Shown here: positions 23,448-31,743 of the stretch, piece after piece | How positions within the stretch are numbered: the stretch's first letter is position 1 | Layout: each line of letters opens with the position of its first letter | Assembly (NCBI RefSeq): GCF_900112265.1 | Contig: NZ_FOLO01000059.1 | Location: 1-33,669, forward strand | Reading direction: 5' to 3' | Origin: Pseudoalteromonas denitrificans DSM 6059 | GTDB taxonomy: Bacteria > Pseudomonadota > Gammaproteobacteria > Enterobacterales > Alteromonadaceae | Length of the DNA stretch: 33,669 bases | The notes under the pieces: model-generated | Told to the model about the DNA's origin: nothing | Database searches by the model: none | Seen by the model: the letters and a program-made list of their open reading frames with translations, nothing else | Translations under genes and position numbers: made by a program

Positions 23448-24932
23448 TCAATCGAGAATATTAAGAGAGTCCCAAATTTGATCTACTTTATCTTTTATTT
23501 CTGGATCCATAACAATGGGTTCACCCCATTCTCTATCAGTTTCACCTTGCCATTTATTTGTCGCATCTAAGCCCATTTTTGAACCTAAACCTGAAACTGG
23601 TGAAGCAAAATCGAGATAATCTATTGGGGTATTCTCAATCAGAGTGGTATCTCTTGCAGGGTCCATTCTGGTAGTGATAGCCCAAATTACATCATTCCAA
23701 TCCCTAGCATTAATATCATCGTCACATACAATCACAAACTTGGTGTACATAAATTGACGTAAAAAAGACCAAACGCCCATCATTACACGCTTGGCATGAC
23801 CTGGGTACTGCTTTTTCATGGTAACAACGGCCATTCTGTATGAGCAACCTTCAGGTGGTAAATAAAAATCCACAATTTCAGGAAATTGCTTTTGCAATAT
23901 AGGCACAAATACTTCGTTTAATGCCACGCCTAAAACAGCTGGCTCATCAGGTGGACGGCCTGTAAACGTACTGTGGTATATTGGGTCTTTTCTATGTGTT
24001 ATATGTGTTACAGTCATTACTGGAAAGTCATCTACTTCATTGTAATAACCTGTATGATCCCCGTACGGACCTTCAGGAGCTATTTCACCTTGAACAATGT
24101 AACCTTCTAATACAAACTCTGCGGTTGCTGGTACTTGTAATTCATTGGAGATTGATTTTACAACTTCAGTTTTGCTGCCACGTAATAAGCCCGCAAAAGC
24201 ATATTCACTTAATGTATCTGGCACCGGAGTTACCGCACCTAAAATTGTAGCCGGATCTGCACCTAAGGCAACTGAAACGGGGTAAGGTTCACCAGGGTTT
24301 TCTTTACACCATTCTTGAAAATCTAATGCGCCGCCACGATGTGATAACCAGCGCATGATTATTTTGTTTTTACCTAATAATTGTTGGCGGTAAATACCGA
24401 GGTTTTGGCGTTTTTTATAAGGACCTTTGGTAATTGTTAAACCCCAGGTAATTAATGGTGCAGCATCACCAGGCCAGCAATGTTGAATTGGTAATTTAGT
24501 TAAATCAACATCATCACCTTCAATGATTATTTCTTGGCAGGGGGCTTTTTTTACTACCTTTGGTGGCATATTTAATACTTGTTTAAATACAGGGATTTGC
24601 CCTAATGCTTCTTTCATTCCTGCTGGTGGTTCAGGTTCTTTCAAAAAAGCTAATAATTTACCGACTTCACGTAGCGCTGAAACATCTTCTTTACCCATGC
24701 CCATGGCAACTCTTTGGGGGGTTCCAAATAGATTGGCAAGCACTGGAGTTTTATAACCTTTTGGATTTTCAAATAATAAAGCTGGGCCTTTTGCGCGTAA
24801 TGTGCGATCGGCTATTTCAGTCATTTCTAAGTATGGATCAATTTCTTGCGTGATCCTTTTAAGCTGACCTTTTTTTTCTAGTAGCTTAATAAAGTCCCGC
24901 AGGTCTTTGTATTTCATTACGCTAGTCGTCAT
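23448..24932 (-). CDS. ubiD: 4-hydroxy-3-polyprenylbenzoate decarboxylase UbiD
   Basis: UbiD decarboxylates 3-polyprenyl-4-hydroxybenzoate in ubiquinone synthesis using prenylated FMN made by UbiX. The 494-residue protein closely follows E. coli UbiD along its whole length, including RQNLGIYRQQ (175-184), MRWLSHRGGA, TLSEYAFAGLLRG and APEGPYGDHTGYY (285-297). N177, H198 and E243 are the likely metal/cofactor ligands by family comparison, with E287/D292 near the active site. The ATG at 24932 gives MTTSVMKYKDLRDF; the ATG five codons later is also possible, and neither has a clear SD. It lies 36 bases after the DnaJ-related gene on the same strand. Confidence 0.97.
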   Translation of the reverse strand: MTTSVMKYKDLRDFIKLLEKKGQLKRITQEIDPYLEMTEIADRTLRAKGPALLFENPKGYKTPVLANLFGTPQRVAMGMGKEDVSALREVGKLLAFLKEPEPPAGMKEALGQIPVFKQVLNMPPKVVKKAPCQEIIIEGDDVDLTKLPIQHCWPGDAAPLITWGLTITKGPYKKRQNLGIYRQQLLGKNKIIMRWLSHRGGALDFQEWCKENPGEPYPVSVALGADPATILGAVTPVPDTLSEYAFAGLLRGSKTEVVKSISNELQVPATAEFVLEGYIVQGEIAPEGPYGDHTGYYNEVDDFPVMTVTHITHRKDPIYHSTFTGRPPDEPAVLGVALNEVFVPILQKQFPEIVDFYLPPEGCSYRMAVVTMKKQYPGHAKRVMMGVWSFLRQFMYTKFVIVCDDDINARDWNDVIWAITTRMDPARDTTLIENTPIDYLDFASPVSGLGSKMGLDATNKWQGETDREWGEPIVMDPEIKDKVDQIWDSLNILD

Positions 24933-24953
24933 GGCAAATATAAATTTAGCGAT

Positions 24954-24959
24954 ATTATA
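24954..24959 (-). promoter_or_regulatory. Possible -10 box for ubiD
   Basis: A perfect TATAAT on the minus strand lies 21 bases before the ubiD start, between the DnaJ-related gene and ubiD. No convincing -35 box is visible at 16-18 bases, so ubiD may also depend on transcription from upstream. Confidence 0.3.
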
Positions 24960-24968
24960 CGCACTTTT

Positions 24969-25568
24969 CTAGCGAAAGGTTGTTTTTAATACTTGCCATT
25001 GCGCTTGTAGTTGTTGGAATTTACTTTTATTTCCTGATGTTTTATCTGGATGAAACTTTAATGCTAGGGCTTTCCATTGTTTAGTTATTTGTTCTGCTGT
25101 AGCATCTTTTGGTAAGTCAAAGAATGAAAATGCAGAATCTACCTCTTCTTTTGTATGTGAATACTTTACAGTTTTGATTAAATGACTTTGCCAAAATGAA
25201 TCTAGTAAAGCATTGACTTCCTTAATGTCAGTGTTGAAGTTATGCCAATTTAGATAATAGTTTTTTAATCTATTACTGTGAATAAGAGTATTGCTTAATT
25301 TTGTTAATCGGATATCAAGCGTTTCAATAATTAAGCTATAACCGTGATTTGAAAGTTCATCATCTAGTTGATATAAGGCATTCATTATAATGAAATTTTT
25401 CTTGAAAATGTTTTTATCATAATTGAGGTCTAACTGCTTTATATGATGATTATCACATAAGTATGTGGCTAAAGTGTGTATTTTCCAATGAGATGTTTGT
25501 AACAAGCATTCAAAAATAGTTTGGCTTAATGGATTATCGTGCAATTGTATTATCTCACTACATTTCAT
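24969..25568 (-). CDS. DnaJ-related protein with C-terminal J domain
   Basis: The 199-residue protein has an N-terminal region (about 1-140) that resembles the DNAJ_related family of marine gammaproteobacteria, then a short J domain at the end (about 145-199: FFDLPKDATAEQITKQWKALALKFHPDKT) with the HPD motif at 173-175 that stimulates the ATPase of DnaK-type chaperones. It lacks the Gly/Phe-rich, zinc-finger and substrate-binding parts of DnaJ. It is probably a specialised co-chaperone whose N-terminal part chooses the partner or client; this is inference. It may be co-transcribed with ubiD. The ribosome-binding site is poor. Confidence 0.85.
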   Translation of the reverse strand: MKCSEIIQLHDNPLSQTIFECLLQTSHWKIHTLATYLCDNHHIKQLDLNYDKNIFKKNFIIMNALYQLDDELSNHGYSLIIETLDIRLTKLSNTLIHSNRLKNYYLNWHNFNTDIKEVNALLDSFWQSHLIKTVKYSHTKEEVDSAFSFFDLPKDATAEQITKQWKALALKFHPDKTSGNKSKFQQLQAQWQVLKTTFR

Positions 25569-25645
25569 AAAACTATATTATAGAAGATTAAAGTAAATGC
25601 TTTAGTGATTTCAGATATAATGATATAACTGATGGGCATCTAAAG

Positions 25646-25664
25646 TATTGAAGTTACTTCAATA
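25646..25664. repeat. Perfect palindrome upstream of the hybrid kinase gene
   Basis: TATTGAAG-TTA-CTTCAATA lies 36 bases before the kinase start codon. It has 8-base arms and a 3-base spacer, and a looser outer pair GATATA/TATATC (25622-25627 with 25663-25668). No T tract follows, so an operator is more likely than a terminator. The binding protein is unknown. Confidence 0.45.
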
Positions 25665-25700
25665 TATCATTAATGGAAAGTGTGTTTTAGGGTATTGTAA

Positions 25701-28523
25701 ATGAGAGGTTTTAAACAGAGTTTATTGACGTGTTTTTTTATTTGTATGTGTAGCATAGGTACTGCTACAGCAAAAAATGCTGATTTTGAAACTAAAATCA
25801 CTCAAATAATGCAATTAACAGATGAAAAAATTGCTTTAAAACAAATTAACCAATTACTTGATTTAACGAGTCCTAAATCTGAAGAGTATGCCTTTGCTAT
25901 AAATGCTCGTGGAAAAATTTATTTTTCATTAGGGGAGTTAGAAGATGCATTATCTGATTTTGAACAAGCACAGTTGTTTTTTCATCCTCAAGACTTAAAG
26001 CTAGAAGAGGCTGGTGCTTATAAAATGATAGGCGTAATGCATTATTATTTAGGTAATAATTACAAAGCATTGTCTGCTTATCAAAGTTCAATTGCATTTT
26101 ACCCTCCTTCAGTTGAACCAATAAAACATGCAAATTTACTCAGCAATATAGGGCTTGTTTATGCGGCTATAGGAAATGTATCTGACGCGATTAAAAGCTA
26201 TGAAGAAGCAGAAACATTGTTTAGAGCTCATGGTACTGAGGTTGATTTAGTCGATGTTCGCCATAATATTGCTGGTCTTTATTTAAGAGTAAAGCGCTTT
26301 GATATATCAATTGATATTTTGAAGGAAGTCATTGCAGAACGTAATAAGTTTGGTGATTTAAAAGGTTTGGCTTTGGCTTATGGTGACTTAGGTGCTGCAT
26401 ACGAAGATGCTGGAGAATATGATTTAGCACAAGGGTATTTACTAAAATCACTTAATTATTATCAAAAACAGGACGATTTATATAATGTTGCTTCTCAATT
26501 TCATAATTTAGCTGAATTATATACTCAGACTGGTGAAATAAAGAAAGCACAAAAATATGCCAAAAAAGCCATGTCATTAAGCCTTCAAGTAGGGCATAAA
26601 AACGCTTATGCGGGTAGTTTATTTAGTTATGCAAAAACAATGTTTTACCAAAAAAAATACTCTGAAGCTTTTGACTATTTGACACAATCAAATATCACGG
26701 CTGAAAAAATAGGGTATCAAGATCAATTAACGATGAATCTATCCTTGTTATCATTAATTAATGCGGCCCAGGGAGATGCTTTTGAAGCGGTTAAAAATCT
26801 TCATTTATATGAAATAGAAAATAATAAAGCATCTAATTTAGCTTTAAATAAAGAGTTCGCGCGTTTTGAATCTGAAAAGTTAAAGCAGCAAGTCATGCAT
26901 TTAGAAAAATCAAAACAATTTCAAATGCTTGAAATAGAAAAAGTGACTCAGAAAAGAAACTTTATAATCATAGCTATATTTTTAATGTTTTTAATTTTAT
27001 TTTTTGTTTTCAGAAGAAATATTGAACGTAATTCAAAATTAACTTTAGAGCTTCAAGTACAGCAAAGAACACAAGAACTTGAGTGTTTAATGAAAGAGTT
27101 ACAACATGCCAGCAGAGTAAAAAACCAATTTTTGGCGAATATGAGCCATGAGATTAGAACACCATTAACAGCTATTATGGGTCAAGCCGAAGCAATTGTT
27201 GCAGGTGATGTTGAAGATGAATTTGTAAATAAAGAAGTTTCAATTATTCACAATAATAGCTTGCATTTGCTTGACTTAATTAATGATATTTTGGATTTAA
27301 GTAAAATCGAAGCTAATAAATTAGAGTTAGAATTAAAAAACCAAGATTTAAATATTATACTTGTTGAGCTTAATAATATATTTAAAAAGCAGGCCAAAAG
27401 CAAAGGCCTGCGGTTTGAAATTAATCATGTTTTAAATTCTCCATTTATAATTAATACAGATAGCTTCCGTTTAAAACAAATACTCATTAATTTATGCTCC
27501 AATGCGATTAAATTTACAGCCAAAGGAAGTGTGAAACTTGACATATCGGTACGAAAAGATGACTTGATTTTTAAAGTGGCAGATACGGGTATTGGCATGG
27601 ACGAAATACAATTAGAGAGATTATTTGAAAGTTTCACTCAGGGAGATAGTAGTATCAGTCGTAGGTTTGGTGGTACAGGGTTGGGTTTATGTTTATCTGA
27701 ACAATTAGCAAAAATAATGCGAGGAAAAATTATCGCACAAAGTAAAATTAATAAAGGCAGTGTGTTCACCTTAATATTACCTTACTCTGATTTATCCGCG
27801 GAAACCGTAGAACAAGGCGGTTTGGAGGGGGCTAACCAAAATCAAAAACATATTTTTTCAGGACAAATTTTATTAGCTGAAGATCATGATGATAATCGTC
27901 GCCTTATTAGTCGGTTGTTAACTGGTTTGGGGCTTGATGTGATTTCAGCTAGAAATGGAAAAGAAGCTGTTGAATTATTTTTACAACACGATCCAGAGCT
28001 TCTTTTACTTGATATTCAGATGCCAGAGATGGATGGTATTGAAGCATTAAAGTTATTACGAAAATGTGGCTGCTCTCAGCCTATTATTGCATTAACGGCT
28101 AATGCAATGGCGCATGAAATAGAACAATACTTATCACTTGGTTTTGATGGGCATTTAAAAAAACCTATTGAGCGAACGATATTTATTGAAGAAATTGCAA
28201 AATACTATGATTTGAAAACTTCTGAAACGGAAGCATATCAAGCGCTTAATATACTTGATATGTCGGATCTAGTAAGTGAATTTAAAGAAAGTTTAGTTGA
28301 AGAGCATAAAAGCCTTACGTTATTAATTAAAGAGAATGATTTAACTGGATTAGGATTACAGGCACATAAACTCTCTGGAGCTGCTCAAATGTTTGGTTTT
28401 GAGTCATTAGCTGCTACTGCGAAAAAATTAGAGTCATATCTTAAAAAGGAAAATTTAGCTGAGATAGATAAAGCTACGAGTAAACTGCTCGATGAGCTGA
28501 AGGTTATATTATCTAAAGATTAA
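25701..28523 (+). CDS. TPR-containing hybrid sensor histidine kinase with receiver and HPt domains
   Basis: The 940-residue inner-membrane sensor has a signal peptide (about 1-24), periplasmic TPR repeats (about 60-370), a coiled coil (about 385-418), a membrane segment (about 420-437), HisKA with H483 (ANMSHEIRTPL), HATPase with N601 (INLCSNAIKFT), DTG (628-630) and GGTGLGL (657-663), a receiver domain with E727, D728, D771 and K820, and an HPt domain with H889 (QAHKLSGAAQMFGF). All phosphorelay residues are present, so His-Asp-His transfer can run within one protein, ending on a separate response regulator. None is encoded nearby. The TPR sensor suggests a peptide or protein signal, but this is inference. 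Its terminator is shared with rho. Confidence 0.93.
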   Translation: MRGFKQSLLTCFFICMCSIGTATAKNADFETKITQIMQLTDEKIALKQINQLLDLTSPKSEEYAFAINARGKIYFSLGELEDALSDFEQAQLFFHPQDLKLEEAGAYKMIGVMHYYLGNNYKALSAYQSSIAFYPPSVEPIKHANLLSNIGLVYAAIGNVSDAIKSYEEAETLFRAHGTEVDLVDVRHNIAGLYLRVKRFDISIDILKEVIAERNKFGDLKGLALAYGDLGAAYEDAGEYDLAQGYLLKSLNYYQKQDDLYNVASQFHNLAELYTQTGEIKKAQKYAKKAMSLSLQVGHKNAYAGSLFSYAKTMFYQKKYSEAFDYLTQSNITAEKIGYQDQLTMNLSLLSLINAAQGDAFEAVKNLHLYEIENNKASNLALNKEFARFESEKLKQQVMHLEKSKQFQMLEIEKVTQKRNFIIIAIFLMFLILFFVFRRNIERNSKLTLELQVQQRTQELECLMKELQHASRVKNQFLANMSHEIRTPLTAIMGQAEAIVAGDVEDEFVNKEVSIIHNNSLHLLDLINDILDLSKIEANKLELELKNQDLNIILVELNNIFKKQAKSKGLRFEINHVLNSPFIINTDSFRLKQILINLCSNAIKFTAKGSVKLDISVRKDDLIFKVADTGIGMDEIQLERLFESFTQGDSSISRRFGGTGLGLCLSEQLAKIMRGKIIAQSKINKGSVFTLILPYSDLSAETVEQGGLEGANQNQKHIFSGQILLAEDHDDNRRLISRLLTGLGLDVISARNGKEAVELFLQHDPELLLLDIQMPEMDGIEALKLLRKCGCSQPIIALTANAMAHEIEQYLSLGFDGHLKKPIERTIFIEEIAKYYDLKTSETEAYQALNILDMSDLVSEFKESLVEEHKSLTLLIKENDLTGLGLQAHKLSGAAQMFGFESLAATAKKLESYLKKENLAEIDKATSKLLDELKVILSKD

Positions 28524-28544
28524 TCTTAAAAAGGATCTCTAATT

Positions 28545-28573
28545 AAAAAACACCTGAAAGACAGGTGTTTTTT
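28545..28573. terminator. Bidirectional terminator between the kinase gene and rho
   Basis: AAAAAACACCTG (28545-28556) pairs with CAGGTGTTTTTT (28562-28573) around a five-base loop. A-tract and T-tract flank the GC stem symmetrically, so it should end both convergent transcripts. Confidence 0.93.
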
Positions 28574-28590
28574 AAAATAAAGATAAAAGT

Positions 28591-29850
28591 TTACTGACGT
28601 TTCATTGAATCAAAGAAAGCTGCATTCGTTTTACTCATAGATAGCTTATCTATCATGAATTCAATAGCAGAAACCTCACTCATTTCATGTACTATTTTTC
28701 GTAAAATCCACATCTTTTGTAGTTCGTCAGTTTTAGTTAATAATTCTTCTCGACGGGTACCAGAACGATTAATATCAATAGCAGGGAATACTCTTTTTTC
28801 TGCAATTTTGCGGTTTAGATGTAATTCTAAGTTACCAGTACCTTTAAACTCTTCATAGATAACTTCATCCATTTTAGAGCCTGTATCTATTAGCGCTGTA
28901 GCAATAATTGTTAAGCTGCCACCTTCTTCTACATTACGTGCAGCACCAAAGAAACGCTTTGGTTTATGTAGTGCATTAGCATCAACACCACCAGTCAGTA
29001 CTTTACCTGATGATGGAATTACCGTGTTATATGCACGGGCTAAACGTGTAATTGAGTCTAATAAGATAACAACGTCTTTCTTATGCTCCACTAATCGTTT
29101 TGCTTTTTCAATTACCATCTCGGCAACTTGTACGTGACGGCTTGCTGGTTCATCAAAGGTAGAAGCAATAACTTCACCTTTTACTAAGCGTTGCATTTCA
29201 GTCACTTCTTCTGGACGTTCATCAATTAGTAATACCATTAATTCACATTCAGGGTGATTATGTGCAATTGCTTGGGCGATGTTTTGAAGCAACATCGTTT
29301 TACCCGCTTTAGGAGGTGCAACTAATAAACCGCGTTGACCTTTACCAATTGGAGACGCTAAATCGATAATTCGAGATGTAAGATCTTCTTTACTACCATT
29401 ACCACGCTCCATTCTAAGGCGGTCATTAGCGTGTAAAGGCGTTAAATTTTCAAATAAAATTTTATTTCGTGAATTTTCAGGTTTATCAAAGTTAACTTCA
29501 TTAACTTTTAGTAGAGCAAAATAGCGTTCACCGTCTTTTGGTGGGCGAATTAAGCCTGAAATTGTATCACCCGTTCGCATACTGAAACGACGAATTTGAC
29601 TGGGTGAAATATAAATATCATCCGGGCCAGCAAGGTATGATGCTTCAGATGACCTTAAAAAACCAAAACCATCTTGTAATATTTCCAATACACCGCCGCC
29701 ATATATATTTTCACCGCTTTTAGAGTGCGCTTTTAATATAGCAAAAATGATATCTTGTTTTCTTAATCGTGCAACGTGCTCAAGTCCCATAGACTCAGCT
29801 AGTTTCACAAGTTGGTTAATTGATTTGTCTTTAAGTTCGCGTAAATGCAT
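28591..29850 (-). CDS. rho: Transcription termination factor Rho
   Basis: Rho is the hexameric RNA-dependent ATPase that ends transcription of untranslated RNA. The 419-residue protein is the same length as E. coli Rho and near-identical over long stretches. Landmarks are the N-terminal RNA-binding domain with GFGFLRS (61-67), Walker A APPKAGKT (178-185, K184), DERPEEVTEMQR, LLDSITRLARAY and the Q/R loops (SGKVLTGGVDANAL). No insertion is present. Its leader of about 145 bases up to the trxA terminator is AT-rich; I see no distinct element there, although rho is autoregulated in E. coli. Confidence 0.98.
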   Translation of the reverse strand: MHLRELKDKSINQLVKLAESMGLEHVARLRKQDIIFAILKAHSKSGENIYGGGVLEILQDGFGFLRSSEASYLAGPDDIYISPSQIRRFSMRTGDTISGLIRPPKDGERYFALLKVNEVNFDKPENSRNKILFENLTPLHANDRLRMERGNGSKEDLTSRIIDLASPIGKGQRGLLVAPPKAGKTMLLQNIAQAIAHNHPECELMVLLIDERPEEVTEMQRLVKGEVIASTFDEPASRHVQVAEMVIEKAKRLVEHKKDVVILLDSITRLARAYNTVIPSSGKVLTGGVDANALHKPKRFFGAARNVEEGGSLTIIATALIDTGSKMDEVIYEEFKGTGNLELHLNRKIAEKRVFPAIDINRSGTRREELLTKTDELQKMWILRKIVHEMSEVSAIEFMIDKLSMSKTNAAFFDSMKRQ

Positions 29851-29995
29851 AAGGTGGGTTCTTCACTGTTATCTAGTGTTTAAAATGATTTCAATTTTGA
29901 TTGGATAATTAGAAATTACTTTGGAATATTCTTTGGCTTTATAAATTAGCAGTACTTTTGCCTTTCGTCCAGTCTTTATACGAATTTAATATAAT

Positions 29996-30018
29996 AAAAA
30001 AGGGCAAAGCCCTTTTTT
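29996..30018 (-). terminator. Rho-independent terminator of trxA
   Basis: AAAAAAGGGC (29996-30005) pairs with GCCCTTTTTT (30009-30018) around a three-base loop, 12 bases after the trxA stop on the minus strand. T residues follow on the minus strand. It separates trxA from rho. Confidence 0.9.
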
Positions 30019-30030
30019 ATCTTAATATCA

Positions 30031-30357
30031 TTAGATATTATCGTTTATAAAGTCTACTAGTTGAGTCTTTGATAAAGCACCCACCTTAGTTGCGGCAACA
30101 GCGCCATCTTTAAAAAGAAGCAAAGTTGGGATACCACGAATGCCAAACTTTGGTGCCGTTGCTGAATTTTGATCGATATTTAATTTACCGATAGTTATTT
30201 TATCAGCATGTTCTTCGGCTACATCACTTAAGATTGGAGCTATCATTTTACAAGGGCCGCACCATTCGGCCCAAAAATCTACTAATACTGGACCAGTTGC
30301 ATTTAATACGTCTGATTCAAAGCTGTCATCTGTTAATGTAATAATTTTGTCGCTCAT
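30031..30357 (-). CDS. trxA: Thioredoxin 1
   Basis: Thioredoxin is the general cytoplasmic disulfide reductant. The 108-residue protein has the active site WCGPC (C33, C36), the cis-proline loop GIPTLLLF and normal family length. The start MSDKIITL was chosen over an ATG four codons upstream because GGAG lies six bases before it. It is divergent from rhlB with 91 bases between them and followed by its own terminator and then rho, as in E. coli. Confidence 0.97.
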   Translation of the reverse strand: MSDKIITLTDDSFESDVLNATGPVLVDFWAEWCGPCKMIAPILSDVAEEHADKITIGKLNIDQNSATAPKFGIRGIPTLLLFKDGAVAATKVGALSKTQLVDFINDNI

Positions 30358-30448
30358 CGCGCTCTCCACTATGGTTCGCTAATTTATTTAATGCGTATTT
30401 AAACACTATTGTTTCTTATTGCAAGCTTAAGCGTTATGCTTTATCGCT

Positions 30449-31711
30449 ATGAATAATACACATTTGACTGAAAAAAAGTTTGCGGACTTTGATATTGCGC
30501 CGGAAGTAGTAACCGGTTTAGACGCTAATGGGTTTGAATTTTGTACACCCATACAAGCTGAATGCCTCCCTTATGTCGCACAAAAGCGCGATATTGCGGG
30601 GCAAGCACAAACAGGTACTGGTAAAACACTCGCGTTTTTAACGGCAACGTGTCACCACCTGTTGAAAAATACCAAAGGACCGAGCAAACACCCAAGAGCC
30701 CTGATCATGGCTCCTACCCGGGAGTTAGCGGTACAGATCCATAAAGATGCAAAAATATTAGCACCTCACTGTAACCTAAACTTAGGATTAGTATATGGTG
30801 GCGAAGATTATGAAAAACAACGGGCACAACTTGAAAATGGTGTTGATATTTTAATTGGCACGACAGGCCGGTTAATTGATTTATACAAACAAGGCTTTTA
30901 TAGCTTAAATGATATTGAAGTTGTTGTATTAGATGAAGCCGATCGCATGTTTGATTTGGGCTTTATTAAAGATATTCGCTACCTATTTAGGCGCATGCCA
31001 GACGCAAATAATAGACTAAATTTATTATTTTCAGCGACTTTATCTTATAAAGTTCAGGAATTAGCATTTGAGCATATGACAGATCCTGTGCATGTTCAGG
31101 TTGACCCGACTCAAAAAACAGGTAAAAGAATTCAAGAAGAGCTATTTCAGCCTTCACAAGAAGATAAAATGCCTTTACTACTAACTTTACTAGAAGATGA
31201 GTGGCCTGAAAAAGCAATTGTTTTTGCAAATACTAAACATAGTTGTGAAACAATACATGCTTGGTTACAAGCTGATAAACATAGAGTTGGTTTATTAACA
31301 GGTGATGTTGCTCAGAAAAAGCGTTTATCAATTTTAGACCAATTTACTAAGGGTAATATTGATATTTTAGTTGCAACTGACGTTGCTGCCCGTGGCCTTC
31401 ATATTTCTGAAGTAAGTCATGTTTTCAATTTTGACTTACCAGATGATTGTGAGGATTATGTTCATCGTATCGGCCGAACGGGTAGGGCGGGTGCATCAGG
31501 ACATGCAATTAGTTTTGCGTGTGAAAAATATGCCTATAATCTGCAAGCCGTTGAAGAATATATTGAGCATACAATTCCACTATCTCACTATGACAGAGAT
31601 GCATTGCTTGATGATTTAACAGTTCCTGTATTACAAAAGCGTAGAAGTCATCCAGGACAAAATCGAAATCGTACGGGTGGACGAAAACCAAATAATCATC
31701 GCAACAGATAA
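30449..31711 (+). CDS. rhlB: ATP-dependent RNA helicase RhlB
   Basis: RhlB is the DEAD-box helicase of the RNA degradosome, where it unwinds structured RNA for PNPase and RNase E. The 420-residue protein contains the Q motif (FCTPIQAE), AQTGTGKT (53-60), PTRELA, DEAD (162-165), SAT (195-197) and HRIGRTGRAG (339-348). The basic, disordered C-terminal tail (about 395-420, rich in Arg, Asn and Gly) is typical of RNA-binding tails. The trxA-rhlB-gppA neighbourhood is conserved and supports RhlB over other DEAD-box paralogues. No SD is evident before the ATG. Confidence 0.95.
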   Translation: MNNTHLTEKKFADFDIAPEVVTGLDANGFEFCTPIQAECLPYVAQKRDIAGQAQTGTGKTLAFLTATCHHLLKNTKGPSKHPRALIMAPTRELAVQIHKDAKILAPHCNLNLGLVYGGEDYEKQRAQLENGVDILIGTTGRLIDLYKQGFYSLNDIEVVVLDEADRMFDLGFIKDIRYLFRRMPDANNRLNLLFSATLSYKVQELAFEHMTDPVHVQVDPTQKTGKRIQEELFQPSQEDKMPLLLTLLEDEWPEKAIVFANTKHSCETIHAWLQADKHRVGLLTGDVAQKKRLSILDQFTKGNIDILVATDVAARGLHISEVSHVFNFDLPDDCEDYVHRIGRTGRAGASGHAISFACEKYAYNLQAVEEYIEHTIPLSHYDRDALLDDLTVPVLQKRRSHPGQNRNRTGGRKPNNHRNR

Positions 31712-31743
31712 AAAGTAAAAAATCACAGGGATTAGAGGTAACA

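Noticed and set aside
23346..23570. Plus-strand frame of 74 codons across the ubiD-fre junction
   Set aside because: It overlaps the well-supported ubiD gene antisense, has no family resemblance and no ribosome-binding site.
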